A stretch of DNA of 45,805 bases from an uncultured Hyphomicrobiales bacterium (GCA_903839845.1 CAIMEA010000088.1:1-45805); one strand, 5' to 3'. Counted from the first letter of the stretch, positions 36,498-45,387 are shown. The notes: a model not told the origin generated them from the letters alone. Translations and numbers: made by a program.

Positions 36498-37004
36498 ATG
36501 GCCGGTTCCCAGGGCAGTTTCTTCGAGCGCCAGCTGGCGATCTATTCAAGCTATCATCGCGACGGCCGCAACCGCGCCACTCACTTCATCGGCATTCCGG
36601 CGATCGTTTTTTCCATTCTGGTGCCGCTGGCTTTGGTCAGCGACTCTGGCATTTCGCTGGCCGTGCTGGTCGGCATCCTTGCGGTCCTCGGCTGGGTCGC
36701 GCTGGACCGCGTGATCGGCATTGCCATGATCGCGATGATCCTGCCCTTCGTGCTGATCGCCGGCTGGATCGCGCACAGCTACGGCAGCGGCACGGCGTGG
36801 ACGGTGTTCGCGGTGTTTTTCGTCGGCGGCTGGGCGTTCCAGTTGCTCGGCCATGTCTGGGAAGGCCGCCGCCCGGCTTTGGCCGACAATCTGTTTCAGG
36901 CCTTCATCGGCCCGATGTTCATCATGGCCGAAATCCTGATGGCGCTCGGCCTGAAGCAGGAACTCAAAGCCGTGATCGACGGCGCGCCACACGGCGCGGC
37001 CTGA
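36498..37004 (+). CDS. DUF962 / Mpo1-like membrane protein
   Basis: A 168-residue membrane protein. The family opening FFERQLAIYSSYHRDGRNRATHFIGIP is clear, followed by four hydrophobic segments and a late GGWAFQLLGHVWEGRRPAL. In yeast, Mpo1 of this family is a dioxygenase in alpha-oxidation of 2-hydroxy fatty acids, using conserved His residues that are also present here (SYHRD, ATHFIG, LLGHVWE). The bacterial role is untested. GGGGAGGA stands before the GTG-ATG start pair. Confidence 0.9.
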   Translation: MAGSQGSFFERQLAIYSSYHRDGRNRATHFIGIPAIVFSILVPLALVSDSGISLAVLVGILAVLGWVALDRVIGIAMIAMILPFVLIAGWIAHSYGSGTAWTVFAVFFVGGWAFQLLGHVWEGRRPALADNLFQAFIGPMFIMAEILMALGLKQELKAVIDGAPHGAA

Positions 37005-37012
37005 CACCTGAT

Positions 37013-37909
37013 TTAATCGCCGGCTTTCTCGCCGGTCGATATTTCCCGCGCGCCGAGCGCATCGGCGAGCCGGCGCGACGCCGACCCGGGCTTGAGCGGC
37101 TTCTGCTGGTTCTCGTGCGGCGCCCAGCCGGTCAGCCAGACGATCTCGAAAGTCGCGCGCAGCCGGCCGTCCGCATCGGCAAAGCGGCGCGCGTAGATCT
37201 CCAGCATCTTCTGTAACGTGGCGCGCTTGAGCGGCGTCCGCCGCCGCTCGGTCAGAATATTGGTCGCGCCCATCGCCCGCAGGTCATGCATCAGTGCCAG
37301 TGGATTATCGTAGCGCACCGTCACCCGGTCGCTGTCGATCACCGGCAACGCAAATCCGGCGCGCTGCAACAGCGCGCCAAGGTCGCGAATATCGGCGAAG
37401 GACGAAACCCGCGGCGAGATTCCGCCTTCGATCTCGCTTTCCGCTTCGGCGAAGGCTTCGCGCAATTCGCTCAAACTGTCGCCGCCGATCATCGCCGCCA
37501 GCAGCAGACCGTCCGCCTTCAGTGCGCGCTTGATTTGGATGAGCGTGCCGGGCAAGTCATTCACAAATTGCAGCGCCAGCGCCGACACGACAAGATCGAG
37601 CGAGGCATCGGCGAACGGCAACGCTTCCTCGTCGGCAGCCACCGCCAGCGACGATCCGTCGGCCGTGACCGACAGCGACGCTGCGACCAAAGTCGTTATT
37701 TTCCCGCCCGCGGCCAGCACACGGCGCAGCGCATCGTTCGGCGTGCCGAGGTCGACGGCGCGCTCGAATTGCCGCAGCACCACCGACAGCCGCTCGCCCA
37801 TTTCCTCGGCGACGCGGTCGAGTAAAAATGTCGCCGGCCCAAGCGCCCGCGCGCGGCTTTGGCGCGCACGCAGCAGGCGTCGGTCGAATATGGCCGGGTT
37901 TTGTGACAT
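37013..37909 (-). CDS. BioC/NDUFAF5-like SAM-dependent methyltransferase
   Basis: A 298-residue protein starting MSQNPAIFDRRLLRARQSRA, the usual opening of alphaproteobacterial relatives of mitochondrial NDUFAF5. The methyltransferase 11 core shows AVDLGTPND in the motif I position, where classic enzymes have a Gly-rich DxGxGxG, then ALPFADASLDLVVSALALQFVNDLPGTL and LLAAMIGGDSLSELREAF. NDUFAF5 hydroxylates an arginine of complex I, BioC methylates malonyl-ACP; sequence alone does not decide. AAGGA lies 7 bases before the ATG. The comF start on the other strand is only 16 bases away. Confidence 0.87.
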   Translation of the reverse strand: MSQNPAIFDRRLLRARQSRARALGPATFLLDRVAEEMGERLSVVLRQFERAVDLGTPNDALRRVLAAGGKITTLVAASLSVTADGSSLAVAADEEALPFADASLDLVVSALALQFVNDLPGTLIQIKRALKADGLLLAAMIGGDSLSELREAFAEAESEIEGGISPRVSSFADIRDLGALLQRAGFALPVIDSDRVTVRYDNPLALMHDLRAMGATNILTERRRTPLKRATLQKMLEIYARRFADADGRLRATFEIVWLTGWAPHENQQKPLKPGSASRRLADALGAREISTGEKAGD

Positions 37910-37925
37910 CTGATATCCTTGCAGC

Positions 37926-38747
37926 ATGAACCAGTCTGTCTCGGCAAGAGAAGAGCAGAGCGAAGAACAGACCGACTCGCCGGCGCGTGCCGCAAAACTG
38001 GCCGGCGGGTTTCGCGCCCTGTTTCGCACCGTTCTCGACGCCGCGCTGCCGCCTTTATGCCCGTCCTGCCGCGAGCCGCTCGGCGACGGCGCCGGGCTTT
38101 GCGCCTCCTGCTGGTCGAAATTGTCGTTGATCGAGCCGCCGTTCTGCGCCCGGCTCGGCATACCCTTCACCTACGATCCCGGCCCCGGCCTGTTGTCGAT
38201 GGAAGCGATGGCGCACCCGCCGGCCTATGACCGGGCGCGGGCGGCGGTCCGTTACGACGAGGTGGCGCGCAAATTGGTGCTCGCCTTCAAATATGCCGAC
38301 CGGCTCGATTTTGCGCCGATGATGGGGACCTGGATGGCGCGGGCCGGGCGCGAATTGCTGACTGACGCCGATGCGCTGATGCCGGTGCCGCTGCATTGGC
38401 GCCGGCTTTGGGCGCGGCGCTTCAACCAGGCGGCGGCCCTGGCCGGGGCAATTTCAGGGATCAGCCATGTGCCGGTGCTGCACGATGTGCTCAAACGGGT
38501 GCGCGCCACGCCGCAACAGGTGGGACTGTCCAAGACCCAGCGGGCGGATAATGTGCAGGGCGCGTTCCGTGTGCCGGACGAGGCGAGGGCGCTGGTGAGC
38601 GGCCGGCGGATCGTCCTCGTCGATGACGTCCTGACATCGGGCGCGACGGTCGATACCTGCGCCCGGGCGCTGCTGCGGGCCGGCGCGGCCCATGTCGATG
38701 TGCTGGTTTTCGCCCGGGTTGTCGCGCCGGTGCGCACTCCCATATAA
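37926..38747 (+). CDS. comF: ComF family phosphoribosyltransferase-like protein
   Basis: A 273-residue ComF protein. The N-terminal zinc finger has Cys at 45, 48, 59 and 62 (CPSC and CASC). The type I phosphoribosyltransferase fold ends with the PRPP loop VLVDDVLTSGAT near residue 240, preceded by the family pattern RRFNQAAALA. ComF is needed for DNA uptake in some bacteria; in most proteobacteria its role is unknown. The first 30 residues are poorly conserved and the ribosome site is weak, so the start could lie further in. It heads a comF-grxC-hydrolase-DUF1178 series. Confidence 0.92.
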   Translation: MNQSVSAREEQSEEQTDSPARAAKLAGGFRALFRTVLDAALPPLCPSCREPLGDGAGLCASCWSKLSLIEPPFCARLGIPFTYDPGPGLLSMEAMAHPPAYDRARAAVRYDEVARKLVLAFKYADRLDFAPMMGTWMARAGRELLTDADALMPVPLHWRRLWARRFNQAAALAGAISGISHVPVLHDVLKRVRATPQQVGLSKTQRADNVQGAFRVPDEARALVSGRRIVLVDDVLTSGATVDTCARALLRAGAAHVDVLVFARVVAPVRTPI

Positions 38748-38775
38748 ACAAGGTCGGGACCCGGAAAGCCAAGCA

Positions 38776-39045
38776 ATGCCCCCTGTCGACATCTACACCA
38801 CCCGTTGGTGCCCCTATTGCCACGCGGCCAAGGCGCTGCTGACCCGCAAGGGCGTGGCCTTCAACGAAATCGACGCCTCATCCGGTTCGGTGCGCCAGGC
38901 GATGATCCAGCGCGCCAATGGCCGCAGCACGGTGCCGCAGATATTCATCGGCACGGTGCATGTCGGCGGCAGCGACGACCTGCACGACCTCGATCATGAC
39001 GGCCGGCTCGATCCGCTGCTTGCCGGCGAAGGAAGCAATCCATGA
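38776..39045 (+). CDS. grxC: Glutaredoxin 3
   Basis: An 89-residue dithiol glutaredoxin with the active site CPYC at residues 12-15, the cis-Pro region STVPQIFIG and the glutathione-binding GGSDDLHDLD. It reduces disulfides and mixed glutathione disulfides. It begins 28 bases past comF, and its TGA overlaps the ATG of the next gene. Confidence 0.96.
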   Translation: MPPVDIYTTRWCPYCHAAKALLTRKGVAFNEIDASSGSVRQAMIQRANGRSTVPQIFIGTVHVGGSDDLHDLDHDGRLDPLLAGEGSNP

Positions 39046-39923
39046 GCGGCACGCCGGCGACATTCAAAGCCGCGATGATCCAGATGCGCACCGGCCTCGA
39101 ACCGGCCGCCAATCTCGACGCGGCGGCGCGCATGATCCGCGAGGCGAAGGCCAACGGCGCCGATTATGCGCAGACGCCCGAGATGACCAACATCATGGAC
39201 GTCAAGCGCGAGCGCTTTTTCGCCACCATTCAGGACGAAGAGTCCGACGCAACGCTTGCCGGATTTCGCGCGCTGGCGCGCGAACTTGGCATCTTCATTC
39301 ACGTCGGCTCGCTGGCCATCAGAATCGCGCCGGAGAAAGCCGCCAACCGCGCCTTCCTGATCAATCCGAAGGGCGACATCGCCGCGCGCTACGACAAGAT
39401 CCATATGTTCGACGTCGATCTGGCTGGCGGTGAGAGCTACCGCGAGTCGCGCAACTATCGCCCCGGCGACATTGCGATGAATGCCGACCTGCCCTGGGGC
39501 CGGCTCGGCGTGACGATCTGCTACGATCTGCGTTTCCCCGCGCTCTATCGCGCCCTGGCCGAAGCCGGCGCCACCATGCTGGCGATCCCGTCCGCCTTCA
39601 CCAGACAGACCGGCGAAGCGCATTGGCATGTGCTGATGCGCGCCCGCGCCATCGAGAACGGCTGCTTCGTGCTCGCCGCCGCGCAAGGCGGCACGCACGA
39701 GAACGGCCGCGACACCTTCGGCCATTCCCTGATCGTCGATCCGTGGGGCCGCATTCTGGCGGAAGGCGGCACCGAACCCGGCGTGGTGATGGCGGAAATC
39801 GATCCGGCCTTGGTGACGCAAGCGCGCTCGCGCATGCCGTCGCTGCAGCATGGCCGGCGTTTTGAAATGGCGGAGCCGATGGTGGAACCAACCCACCTGC
39901 ATCTCGTGCGGGAGCCGGAATGA
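39042..39923 (+). CDS. Nitrilase-superfamily carbon-nitrogen hydrolase (Nit1-like)
   Basis: A 293-residue hydrolase with the catalytic triad: Glu47 (QTPEMTN), Lys in YDKIHMFD (about 125) and Cys in VTICYDLRFP (about 159). Close to the Nit1 group, whose known activity is removal of deaminated glutathione, and lying between grxC and DUF1178, which makes a glutathione repair role plausible. AGATMLAIPSAFT and HWHVLMRARAIENGC are typical. Overlaps of 4 bases on both sides show tight coupling. Confidence 0.93.
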   Translation: MSGTPATFKAAMIQMRTGLEPAANLDAAARMIREAKANGADYAQTPEMTNIMDVKRERFFATIQDEESDATLAGFRALARELGIFIHVGSLAIRIAPEKAANRAFLINPKGDIAARYDKIHMFDVDLAGGESYRESRNYRPGDIAMNADLPWGRLGVTICYDLRFPALYRALAEAGATMLAIPSAFTRQTGEAHWHVLMRARAIENGCFVLAAAQGGTHENGRDTFGHSLIVDPWGRILAEGGTEPGVVMAEIDPALVTQARSRMPSLQHGRRFEMAEPMVEPTHLHLVREPE

Positions 39924-40396
39924 TCCGCTACGCGCTCGCCTGCGACAAAGGCCACGGTTTCGACAGCTGGTTTGCGGACTCAAGCGCCTTCGACAAGCAG
40001 GCCAAGCGCGGCCTGGTGACCTGTCCGCATTGCGGCTCGGCCAAGGTCGAGAAGGCGATCATGGCGCCGCGAATTTCGGGCGCACGCAAGCGTGGCGCAG
40101 CGAGCCAGGCGGCGGAGGTCGCACCGGCCGCGCCGCTCGCGGACAAAGCGCCGGTTGCGATGATCTCGCCGCAGGAGCAGGAATTCCGCGCGAAGCTGAA
40201 GGAGTTGCGCGAGCATATCGTCAAGAATGCCGACGATGTCGGCCAGAAATTCCCCGAGGAAGCGCGCAAGATGCATTACGGCGAGACCGAGCATCGCTCG
40301 ATCTACGGCGTCGCTTCGCCCGAGGACGCGAGGGAACTGGCCGAGGAAGGCATCGAATTCATGCCCGTGCCGACCTTGCCCGACGATCGGAATTAG
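39920..40396 (+). CDS. DUF1178 protein with a CxxC motif
   Basis: A 158-residue DUF1178 protein. It begins MIRYALACDKGHGFDSWF, with CPHC in LVTCPHCGSAKVEKAIMAP suggesting metal or regulatory-protein-like (FmdB type) zinc binding. The middle is an Ala-rich linker; the end has the family block EEARKMHYGETEHRSIYG and GIEFMPVPTLP. Role unknown, but it follows the Nit1-like hydrolase in many alphaproteobacteria. Its ATG overlaps the hydrolase stop. Confidence 0.92.
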   Translation: MIRYALACDKGHGFDSWFADSSAFDKQAKRGLVTCPHCGSAKVEKAIMAPRISGARKRGAASQAAEVAPAAPLADKAPVAMISPQEQEFRAKLKELREHIVKNADDVGQKFPEEARKMHYGETEHRSIYGVASPEDARELAEEGIEFMPVPTLPDDRN

Positions 40397-40419
40397 TCGT
40401 CACCATAACGCCAAAGAAG

Positions 40420-40453
40420 ACGCCGCCGCGCAAATCTGCACGGCGGCGTTTTT
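40420..40453. terminator. Terminator between DUF1178 and the binding-protein gene
   Basis: ACGCCGCCG pairs with CGGCGGCGT (9 bp) around a 12-base loop, followed by TTTTTG on the plus strand. The two neighbouring genes converge here; the minus-strand side is followed by CTTCTTT and may also terminate. Confidence 0.8.
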
Positions 40454-40467
40454 GTTCGAGCATCCGA

Positions 40468-41685
40468 TCAGGAGCCGCAGCGGCCGATCTTGAGCACCTT
40501 GCACTCGTCCTTCACCTGTTTGGTGGTGGCGAGCACCTTGACGCCGAGCTTGCCGTCCGGCTTGCGGATGACTTCAAAGGCGTTCTCGTCCTGTACGATA
40601 TCGCGCGTCTCCGGGTCGATCGACACGCTGCCGCGCGGCCCGCTTGTCGACCAGCCTTTCATCGCTTCGACGACTTTAAGGCCGTCCGACAGATCGCCAT
40701 TCAGCTTTTTGATCGTGTCGAAGATGATATGCATACTGTCCCAGGCCGTCGCCGATTGTGAATCCGGCGGCTCGGCATCTTTGCCATAAGCCTCGAACCA
40801 GGCTTTCAGGAACGCGGTGTTCTGCCCGTTGACCAGATCGGCCGAGTAATGGCCCGTGACGACAGTGCCGATGGCGGCGTCGCCCATCTCCTGAAGCTTG
40901 TTGTCCGGAATGATATCGGCGGTGCCGATGAGTCTAATGCCGGCCTTGCGCATGCCGAGTTCGCCGTAAGCCTTCATCATGCCGGTGGCGTGCGCGCCGC
41001 CGGGAACGAACACATACAGGCAGTCCGGCTTGGCATCCTTGATGCGCTGGAAATACGGCGTGAAGTCGGGCACCTGCACCGGGCTGCCGAGCGGCACCGA
41101 CAAGGTTACCTTGCCGCCGGCCTTTTCGTAACCGGCCTGGAAGGCTTCGACCGAATCCTTGCCCGGCGGGAAATCGGTATAGGCGACGGCCGCGGTCTTG
41201 CAGCCGTTCTTGGCGGCGTAGGCGCCCATCGGATGCGCCGCATGCCACATGCTGTGCGAGAGCCGCACGATGTAGGGCGACAGGTTGGTGATCCAGGCTG
41301 TGCCGGCATTCGCGATAACCATCGGCACTTTCGCCTGGGTGACGACCGGCGCCAGCACGATCGCCGAGGGCGAGAACGTGACGCCGGTGAGAATCTTCAC
41401 CTTGTCGTTGACCATCAGTTCAGTGCCGACGGCCTTGGCGTTCGCGCCGCTCGGCGGTCCCTCGTCGCGCTTGATAATTTCAACGGTGTGCGGCGCGATG
41501 TCCTTCGCGTGCAGCTTGACGTAGAGATCGAAGGCCTTGTCGGCCTGATGGCCGAGATCGGCGTTGGGGCCGCTGAACGGCAGCATCACGCCGATCCTGA
41601 TCGATTCGGCATGGGCCGGCGCGCTCGAGGCGGCGGCCAAAGGAAGGGCCAATGCGGCCAGCCCCAGGCAATGGGTTAGTTTCAT
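40468..41685 (-). CDS. Branched-chain amino acid type ABC transporter substrate-binding protein
   Basis: A 405-residue periplasmic binding protein of the LivK/peripla_BP_6 type. Signal peptide HCLGLAALALPLAAASSAPA with cleavage at AHAE; the mature start is SIRIGVMLPFSGPNADLG. Later family marks are DDEG-like RDEGPPSGAN, LTGVTFSPSAIVLAPVV and YEKAGGKVTLSVPLG. A pair of Cys near the end (DECKVLKIGRC) may form a disulfide. No permease or ATPase genes are adjacent. Of two tandem ATGs, 41685 has the better spacing from GGAG. Confidence 0.92.
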   Translation of the reverse strand: MKLTHCLGLAALALPLAAASSAPAHAESIRIGVMLPFSGPNADLGHQADKAFDLYVKLHAKDIAPHTVEIIKRDEGPPSGANAKAVGTELMVNDKVKILTGVTFSPSAIVLAPVVTQAKVPMVIANAGTAWITNLSPYIVRLSHSMWHAAHPMGAYAAKNGCKTAAVAYTDFPPGKDSVEAFQAGYEKAGGKVTLSVPLGSPVQVPDFTPYFQRIKDAKPDCLYVFVPGGAHATGMMKAYGELGMRKAGIRLIGTADIIPDNKLQEMGDAAIGTVVTGHYSADLVNGQNTAFLKAWFEAYGKDAEPPDSQSATAWDSMHIIFDTIKKLNGDLSDGLKVVEAMKGWSTSGPRGSVSIDPETRDIVQDENAFEVIRKPDGKLGVKVLATTKQVKDECKVLKIGRCGS

Positions 41686-41867
41686 CATTTTCTCCCTGCG
41701 GCTTTTTTATTTTCGTTCGACTGCGTGCGAAGCCGCTCGCTGAGCAAGATTACACCATCGGCGCGGGCGCAACCAGATGACGCCTGCTCATATTGCTCAT
41801 GCGGCCGATGAAAAAACGTCCGGGTTTCCTGCCCACCGCGCGCGAAGGAAGGGGAGGCACTTACTGA

Positions 41868-42755
41868 CTAATGCGCCCAGACCAGGAGCGCGACGCCGAG
41901 CACCACCAGCACGATGCCGCCGGCTTCGCGCGACGTCGTCGGTTGCTTGAAGATGAATTTCGAGATGCCTTGCGCGAACAAGACTTCGACCAGCGCCAGA
42001 GTGCGCACGCTCGCAGCCGTGGTCAGGGCGAAAGCGAGAAACCAGAACTGCGAGGCGAATGCACCCATGAAGCCGGCCATGACCGACGGCTTCCAGGCAC
42101 GGAAGATTGCCTTTAATACCGCCATGTCGCGCCAGGCCAGCCAGGCCGACAGCAGCGCCGCTTGCAGCACCAGCCCGACGGCCAGTGTAAAGGTCGCCGC
42201 CAGCACGTAATTGCCGCCGAGATCGAGACTGAGAATGGCGCCGCGATAGCCGATCGCCGACAGGCCGAACATGCCGCCGGCGACGATGCCCATCACGGTC
42301 GGCCGGTAGCCGCCTTCCTGCGCGACTCCGGGCTTGAACGACATCATCACGACGCCCGAGGTCGCCACCAGAATCGCAAACGCCAGCATCGGCGTCACCC
42401 GGTCGCCGAGCAGGAGCAATCCGAACAAAGCGGTCTGCACCGGCTCGGTCTTGATGTAGGCGGTGGTGACGACGAATGAGCGGCTGCTCATCGCCGACAG
42501 CATCATCGCCGTCGCGGCGATTTGCGCGACAAAGCCTAACGTGATCCACGGCCAATAGATCAACGACGGCCTGGGCAGGTCCGGGCCGGTGACCGTCAGC
42601 ACGCCGATCAGGAACAGCACGGCGAAGGGAAAGCCGAACAGGAAACGCACATGGGTCGCGCCGACGGTGCCGAGCGTGGCGGTCAGTTCGCGCTGCATGG
42701 CGTTGCGCGCGGTCTGCGCCGCGGCGGCGATAAGGGTAAAGACGGCCCAGAGCAT
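41868..42755 (-). CDS. EamA-family DMT transporter
   Basis: A 295-residue membrane protein with about ten hydrophobic segments arranged as two EamA repeats. Visible marks are RFLFGFPFAVLFLIGVL, SFVVTTAYIKTEPVQTALFG, and in the second half TLALVEVLFAQGISKFIF and GIVLVVLGVALLVW. Substrates of this drug/metabolite family vary widely and cannot be told here. It is alone between the binding-protein gene and the ubiG pair. Confidence 0.9.
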   Translation of the reverse strand: MLWAVFTLIAAAAQTARNAMQRELTATLGTVGATHVRFLFGFPFAVLFLIGVLTVTGPDLPRPSLIYWPWITLGFVAQIAATAMMLSAMSSRSFVVTTAYIKTEPVQTALFGLLLLGDRVTPMLAFAILVATSGVVMMSFKPGVAQEGGYRPTVMGIVAGGMFGLSAIGYRGAILSLDLGGNYVLAATFTLAVGLVLQAALLSAWLAWRDMAVLKAIFRAWKPSVMAGFMGAFASQFWFLAFALTTAASVRTLALVEVLFAQGISKFIFKQPTTSREAGGIVLVVLGVALLVWAH

Positions 42756-42794
42756 TGCGTTTGCGTTTCTTCTTGGTTGATGTCGCGCCCGCGA

Positions 42795-43136
42795 CTAGGC
42801 GGCCGGCTTGATCTCGGCGGCGTCCGGGAATTCGCTGACCATGCCGTTCTCGTTGTCGATCAACAGGAACAGATCGAAATAGCGGATGGTCGGCGCGGCG
42901 CCGGTGCGCTTGATGACCGACTGTTTCCAGTCCTCGTTATGCGCGCGCTGCGCGGCGTCGAGCGATGGCCAGATATAGACGCCGGCGCCGGTCTTGCCGT
43001 TCAGCTCCAAGAGAAAATGCTTGCGCAGCAATTCCTTGTTGCCCTGCCACTTCGGAATCACGTGGCGGGCGTCCTCGGCCACCTGCTGGCGCGTCCAGCC
43101 CTTCGGCGAGTTGAATTCGACCAGTTCGAGGATCAT
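42795..43136 (-). CDS. Small monooxygenase-like (ABM/YdhR type) protein coupled to ubiG
   Basis: A 113-residue protein starting [20 protein letters not shown]. The alternation of strands and helices, with [27 protein letters not shown] and [18 protein letters not shown], resembles dimeric ferredoxin-like ABM/YdhR monooxygenase folds; the assignment is by overall pattern. Its ATG overlaps the ubiG stop (ATGA). A functional link to ubiquinone synthesis is possible but unproven. The frame upstream to 43316 is only a shadow of ubiG. Confidence 0.8.
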   Translation of the reverse strand: MILELVEFNSPKGWTRQQVAEDARHVIPKWQGNKELLRKHFLLELNGKTGAGVYIWPSLDAAQRAHNEDWKQSVIKRTGAAPTIRYFDLFLLIDNENGMVSEFPDAAEIKPAA

Positions 43137-43903
43137 GCGCGCTTTCCTTTGGGCGCCGGGCGCTGCGCCACCACCATGTAATTCACATCCATGTCGGACG
43201 ACAGCTGCCAGCGGTCGATGAGCAGATTGTAGATCACGCCACGCTCGCCGATGACCTCGAGCCCGGCATCTTCCAGGGCCAGTTCGAGTTCTTCCGGCTT
43301 GACGAACTTGTCCCATTGATGCGTGCCGCGCGGCACCCAGCGCAGCACATATTCGGCGCCGACGATGGCCAAAGCGAAACTCTTCAGCGTGCGGTTGATC
43401 GTCGCCGCGAATATCAACCCGCCGGGCTTGACCATCGCGGCGCAGGTTTCGACGAAGGCCGGCACATCGACGACGTGCTCGACCACTTCCATCGCCAGCA
43501 CGATGTCAAACTGCTCGCCGGCCTCGGCCAGAGCCTCAGCCGTGGTGGCGCGGTAATCGACTGTTACGCCGGTCGCCTCGGCATGGGCGCGGGCCGCTTC
43601 GATATTCTCCTCGGCCGGATCGGCGCCGACCATCGACGCGCCCAGCCGCGCCAAAGGCTCCGACAGGATGCCGGCGCCGCAACCGATATCGAGCACCCGC
43701 AGGCCCCTGAGGCAGTCGAGCTTCTTCGGGTCGAGATCGAAATGCGCCGCCGCCTGGGCGCGGATATAGGACAGCCGCAGCGGGTTGAACTTGTGCAGCG
43801 CCGCCATCGGCCCTTTCGGGTCCCACCAGGTGGCGGCAAGCTTCGAAAACCGCCCTATTTCGGCGTCATCCACACTGGCAGCGCGGCTTCTCACATTCAC
43901 CAT
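43133..43903 (-). CDS. ubiG: Ubiquinone biosynthesis O-methyltransferase
   Basis: A 256-residue SAM-dependent enzyme that performs both O-methylations in ubiquinone synthesis. Motif I is [18 protein letters not shown], preceded by the UbiG-specific [25 protein letters not shown] opening; later [26 protein letters not shown] and [12 protein letters not shown] are all typical. Length is normal. It is divergent from lysC, an arrangement common in Rhizobiales. Confidence 0.97.
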   Translation of the reverse strand: MVNVRSRAASVDDAEIGRFSKLAATWWDPKGPMAALHKFNPLRLSYIRAQAAAHFDLDPKKLDCLRGLRVLDIGCGAGILSEPLARLGASMVGADPAEENIEAARAHAEATGVTVDYRATTAEALAEAGEQFDIVLAMEVVEHVVDVPAFVETCAAMVKPGGLIFAATINRTLKSFALAIVGAEYVLRWVPRGTHQWDKFVKPEELELALEDAGLEVIGERGVIYNLLIDRWQLSSDMDVNYMVVAQRPAPKGKRA

Positions 43904-43930
43904 CAGGCTTTTCCCTTAGGGGCACGGACA

Positions 43931-43959
43931 TTGCAGGGGGCCCACCCCATGGGTATGTA
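43931..43959 (+). promoter_or_regulatory. Candidate sigma-70 promoter for lysC
   Basis: TTGCAG (43931-43936), 17 bases, then TATGTA (43954-43959); the lysC ATG is 38 bases further. The spacer itself is GC-rich and nearly palindromic (GGGCCCACCCCATGGG). Confidence 0.45.
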
Positions 43960-43996
43960 TAGCCCCCTTTTGCCGTCTCCGGGAACGTCCAATCTT

Positions 43997-45250
43997 ATGC
44001 CGCGCCTTGTCATGAAATTCGGCGGAACGTCGGTCGCCGATCTCGACCGCATCCGCAATGTCGCCCGCCACGTCAAGCGCGAGGTCGACGCCGGTTACGA
44101 CGTCGCCGTCGTGGTGTCCGCCATGTCCGGCGTCACCAATCAGCTGGTCGCCTGGTGCAAGGATGCCTCGGCGCTGCACGACGCGCGCGAATATGACGCC
44201 GTGGTGGCGACCGGCGAGCAGGTCACCTCCGGCCTTTTGGCCATCGTGCTGGAAGGCATGGGCGTCAACGCGCGCTCCTGGCAGGGCTGGCAGTTGCCGA
44301 TCCTGACCGACGGCGCGCATGCCTCGGCGCGTATCCTCGACGTCAACGGCGCGGAACTCATCAAGCGATTCGCCGAGCACAAGCAGGTGGCGGTGATCGC
44401 CGGCTTCCAGGGCCTGCATAAAGATACCGGCCGCATCACCACGCTTGGCCGCGGCGGCTCGGATACGTCGGCGGTGGCGATCGCGGCCGCGATTCAAGCG
44501 GAGCGCTGCGACATCTATACCGACGTCGATGGCGTCTATACGACCGACCCGCGCGTGGTGCCGAATGCGCGCCGGCTGGACAAGATCGCCTTCGAGGAAA
44601 TGCTGGAGCTTGCTTCCCTCGGCGCCAAGGTCATGCAGGTGCGCTCGGTCGAACTCGGCATGCTGCGCAATGTGCGCATTTTCGTGCGCTCGAGTTTCGT
44701 CAAGCCGGAAGACATCGATCCGAAGGCCAATTTCATTGGCACCCTTATCTGCGACGAGAGTGAGATCATGGAACAGCAAACCGTCACCGGCATCGCCTTC
44801 TCCAAGGACGAGGCGCAGATTTCGATCCGGCGCGTCCAGGACAAGCCCGGCGTCGCCGCCGCGATTTTCGGGCCGCTCGCCGACGCCAGCATCAATGTCG
44901 ACATGATCGTGCAGAACATCTCGCCGGATGGTGCGACCACCGACCTCACCTTCACCGTGCCGTCGGCCGATTATGAGCGCGCCCGCGTCACCATCGAGAA
45001 GGCCAAGGGCACTATCGGCTATGAGCGGCTCGACGGCGCGACCGACGTCGCCAAGGTGTCGGTCATCGGCATCGGCATGCGCAGCCATGCCGGTGTCGCG
45101 GCGGAAGCGTTCAAGGCTTTGTCGGAGCAGAAGATCAATATCCTGGCCATCACGACGTCCGAGATCAAATTCTCGGTGCTGATCAATGCATCGCAGACGG
45201 ATCTCGCAGTGCGCACGCTGCATACGTTGTATGGGTTGGATAAGGGGTAG
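43997..45250 (+). CDS. lysC: Aspartate kinase
   Basis: A 417-residue enzyme that phosphorylates aspartate, the first step to lysine, threonine, methionine and diaminopimelate. The kinase domain begins MPRLVMKFGGTSVAD and includes VVVSAMSGVTNQL, GRGGSDTSAVA and DVDGVYTTDPR. Two ACT domains follow (about 265-415) with VQDKPGVAAAIFGPLADASINVDMIVQN and SHAGVAAEAFKALSEQ then INILAITTSEIK, the site of feedback inhibition. Length is the usual one for Rhizobiales. The ATG at 43997 begins at the family start; the open frame to 43316 overlaps ubiG. Confidence 0.97.
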   Translation: MPRLVMKFGGTSVADLDRIRNVARHVKREVDAGYDVAVVVSAMSGVTNQLVAWCKDASALHDAREYDAVVATGEQVTSGLLAIVLEGMGVNARSWQGWQLPILTDGAHASARILDVNGAELIKRFAEHKQVAVIAGFQGLHKDTGRITTLGRGGSDTSAVAIAAAIQAERCDIYTDVDGVYTTDPRVVPNARRLDKIAFEEMLELASLGAKVMQVRSVELGMLRNVRIFVRSSFVKPEDIDPKANFIGTLICDESEIMEQQTVTGIAFSKDEAQISIRRVQDKPGVAAAIFGPLADASINVDMIVQNISPDGATTDLTFTVPSADYERARVTIEKAKGTIGYERLDGATDVAKVSVIGIGMRSHAGVAAEAFKALSEQKINILAITTSEIKFSVLINASQTDLAVRTLHTLYGLDKG

Positions 45251-45262
45251 AGCGCATTCTTC

Positions 45263-45285
45263 ACCCTCCCCTGGAGGGGGAGGGT
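45263..45285. repeat. Hairpin downstream of lysC
   Basis: ACCCTCCCC pairs perfectly with GGGGAGGGT around a 5-base loop, 13 bases past the lysC stop, but AAGGAAG rather than a T-run follows. CCCTCCCCTGGAGGGG-type elements recur, from memory, between genes of Rhizobiales, so it may be a dispersed palindrome acting as a weak terminator. Confidence 0.6.
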
Positions 45286-45387
45286 AAGGAAGACGTTCGG
45301 ACATGCGTCATCGCCCGTATTTTTTTGCGGCCCCGGGCAGGCCGTATTCCAAAACATCATTCCCTCTGCGTCCCCGATAAAACGAGG

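Noticed and set aside
41797-42555. 252-codon minus-strand frame
   Set aside because: It is the shadow of the EamA transporter in another frame, Arg-rich without hydrophobic periodicity.
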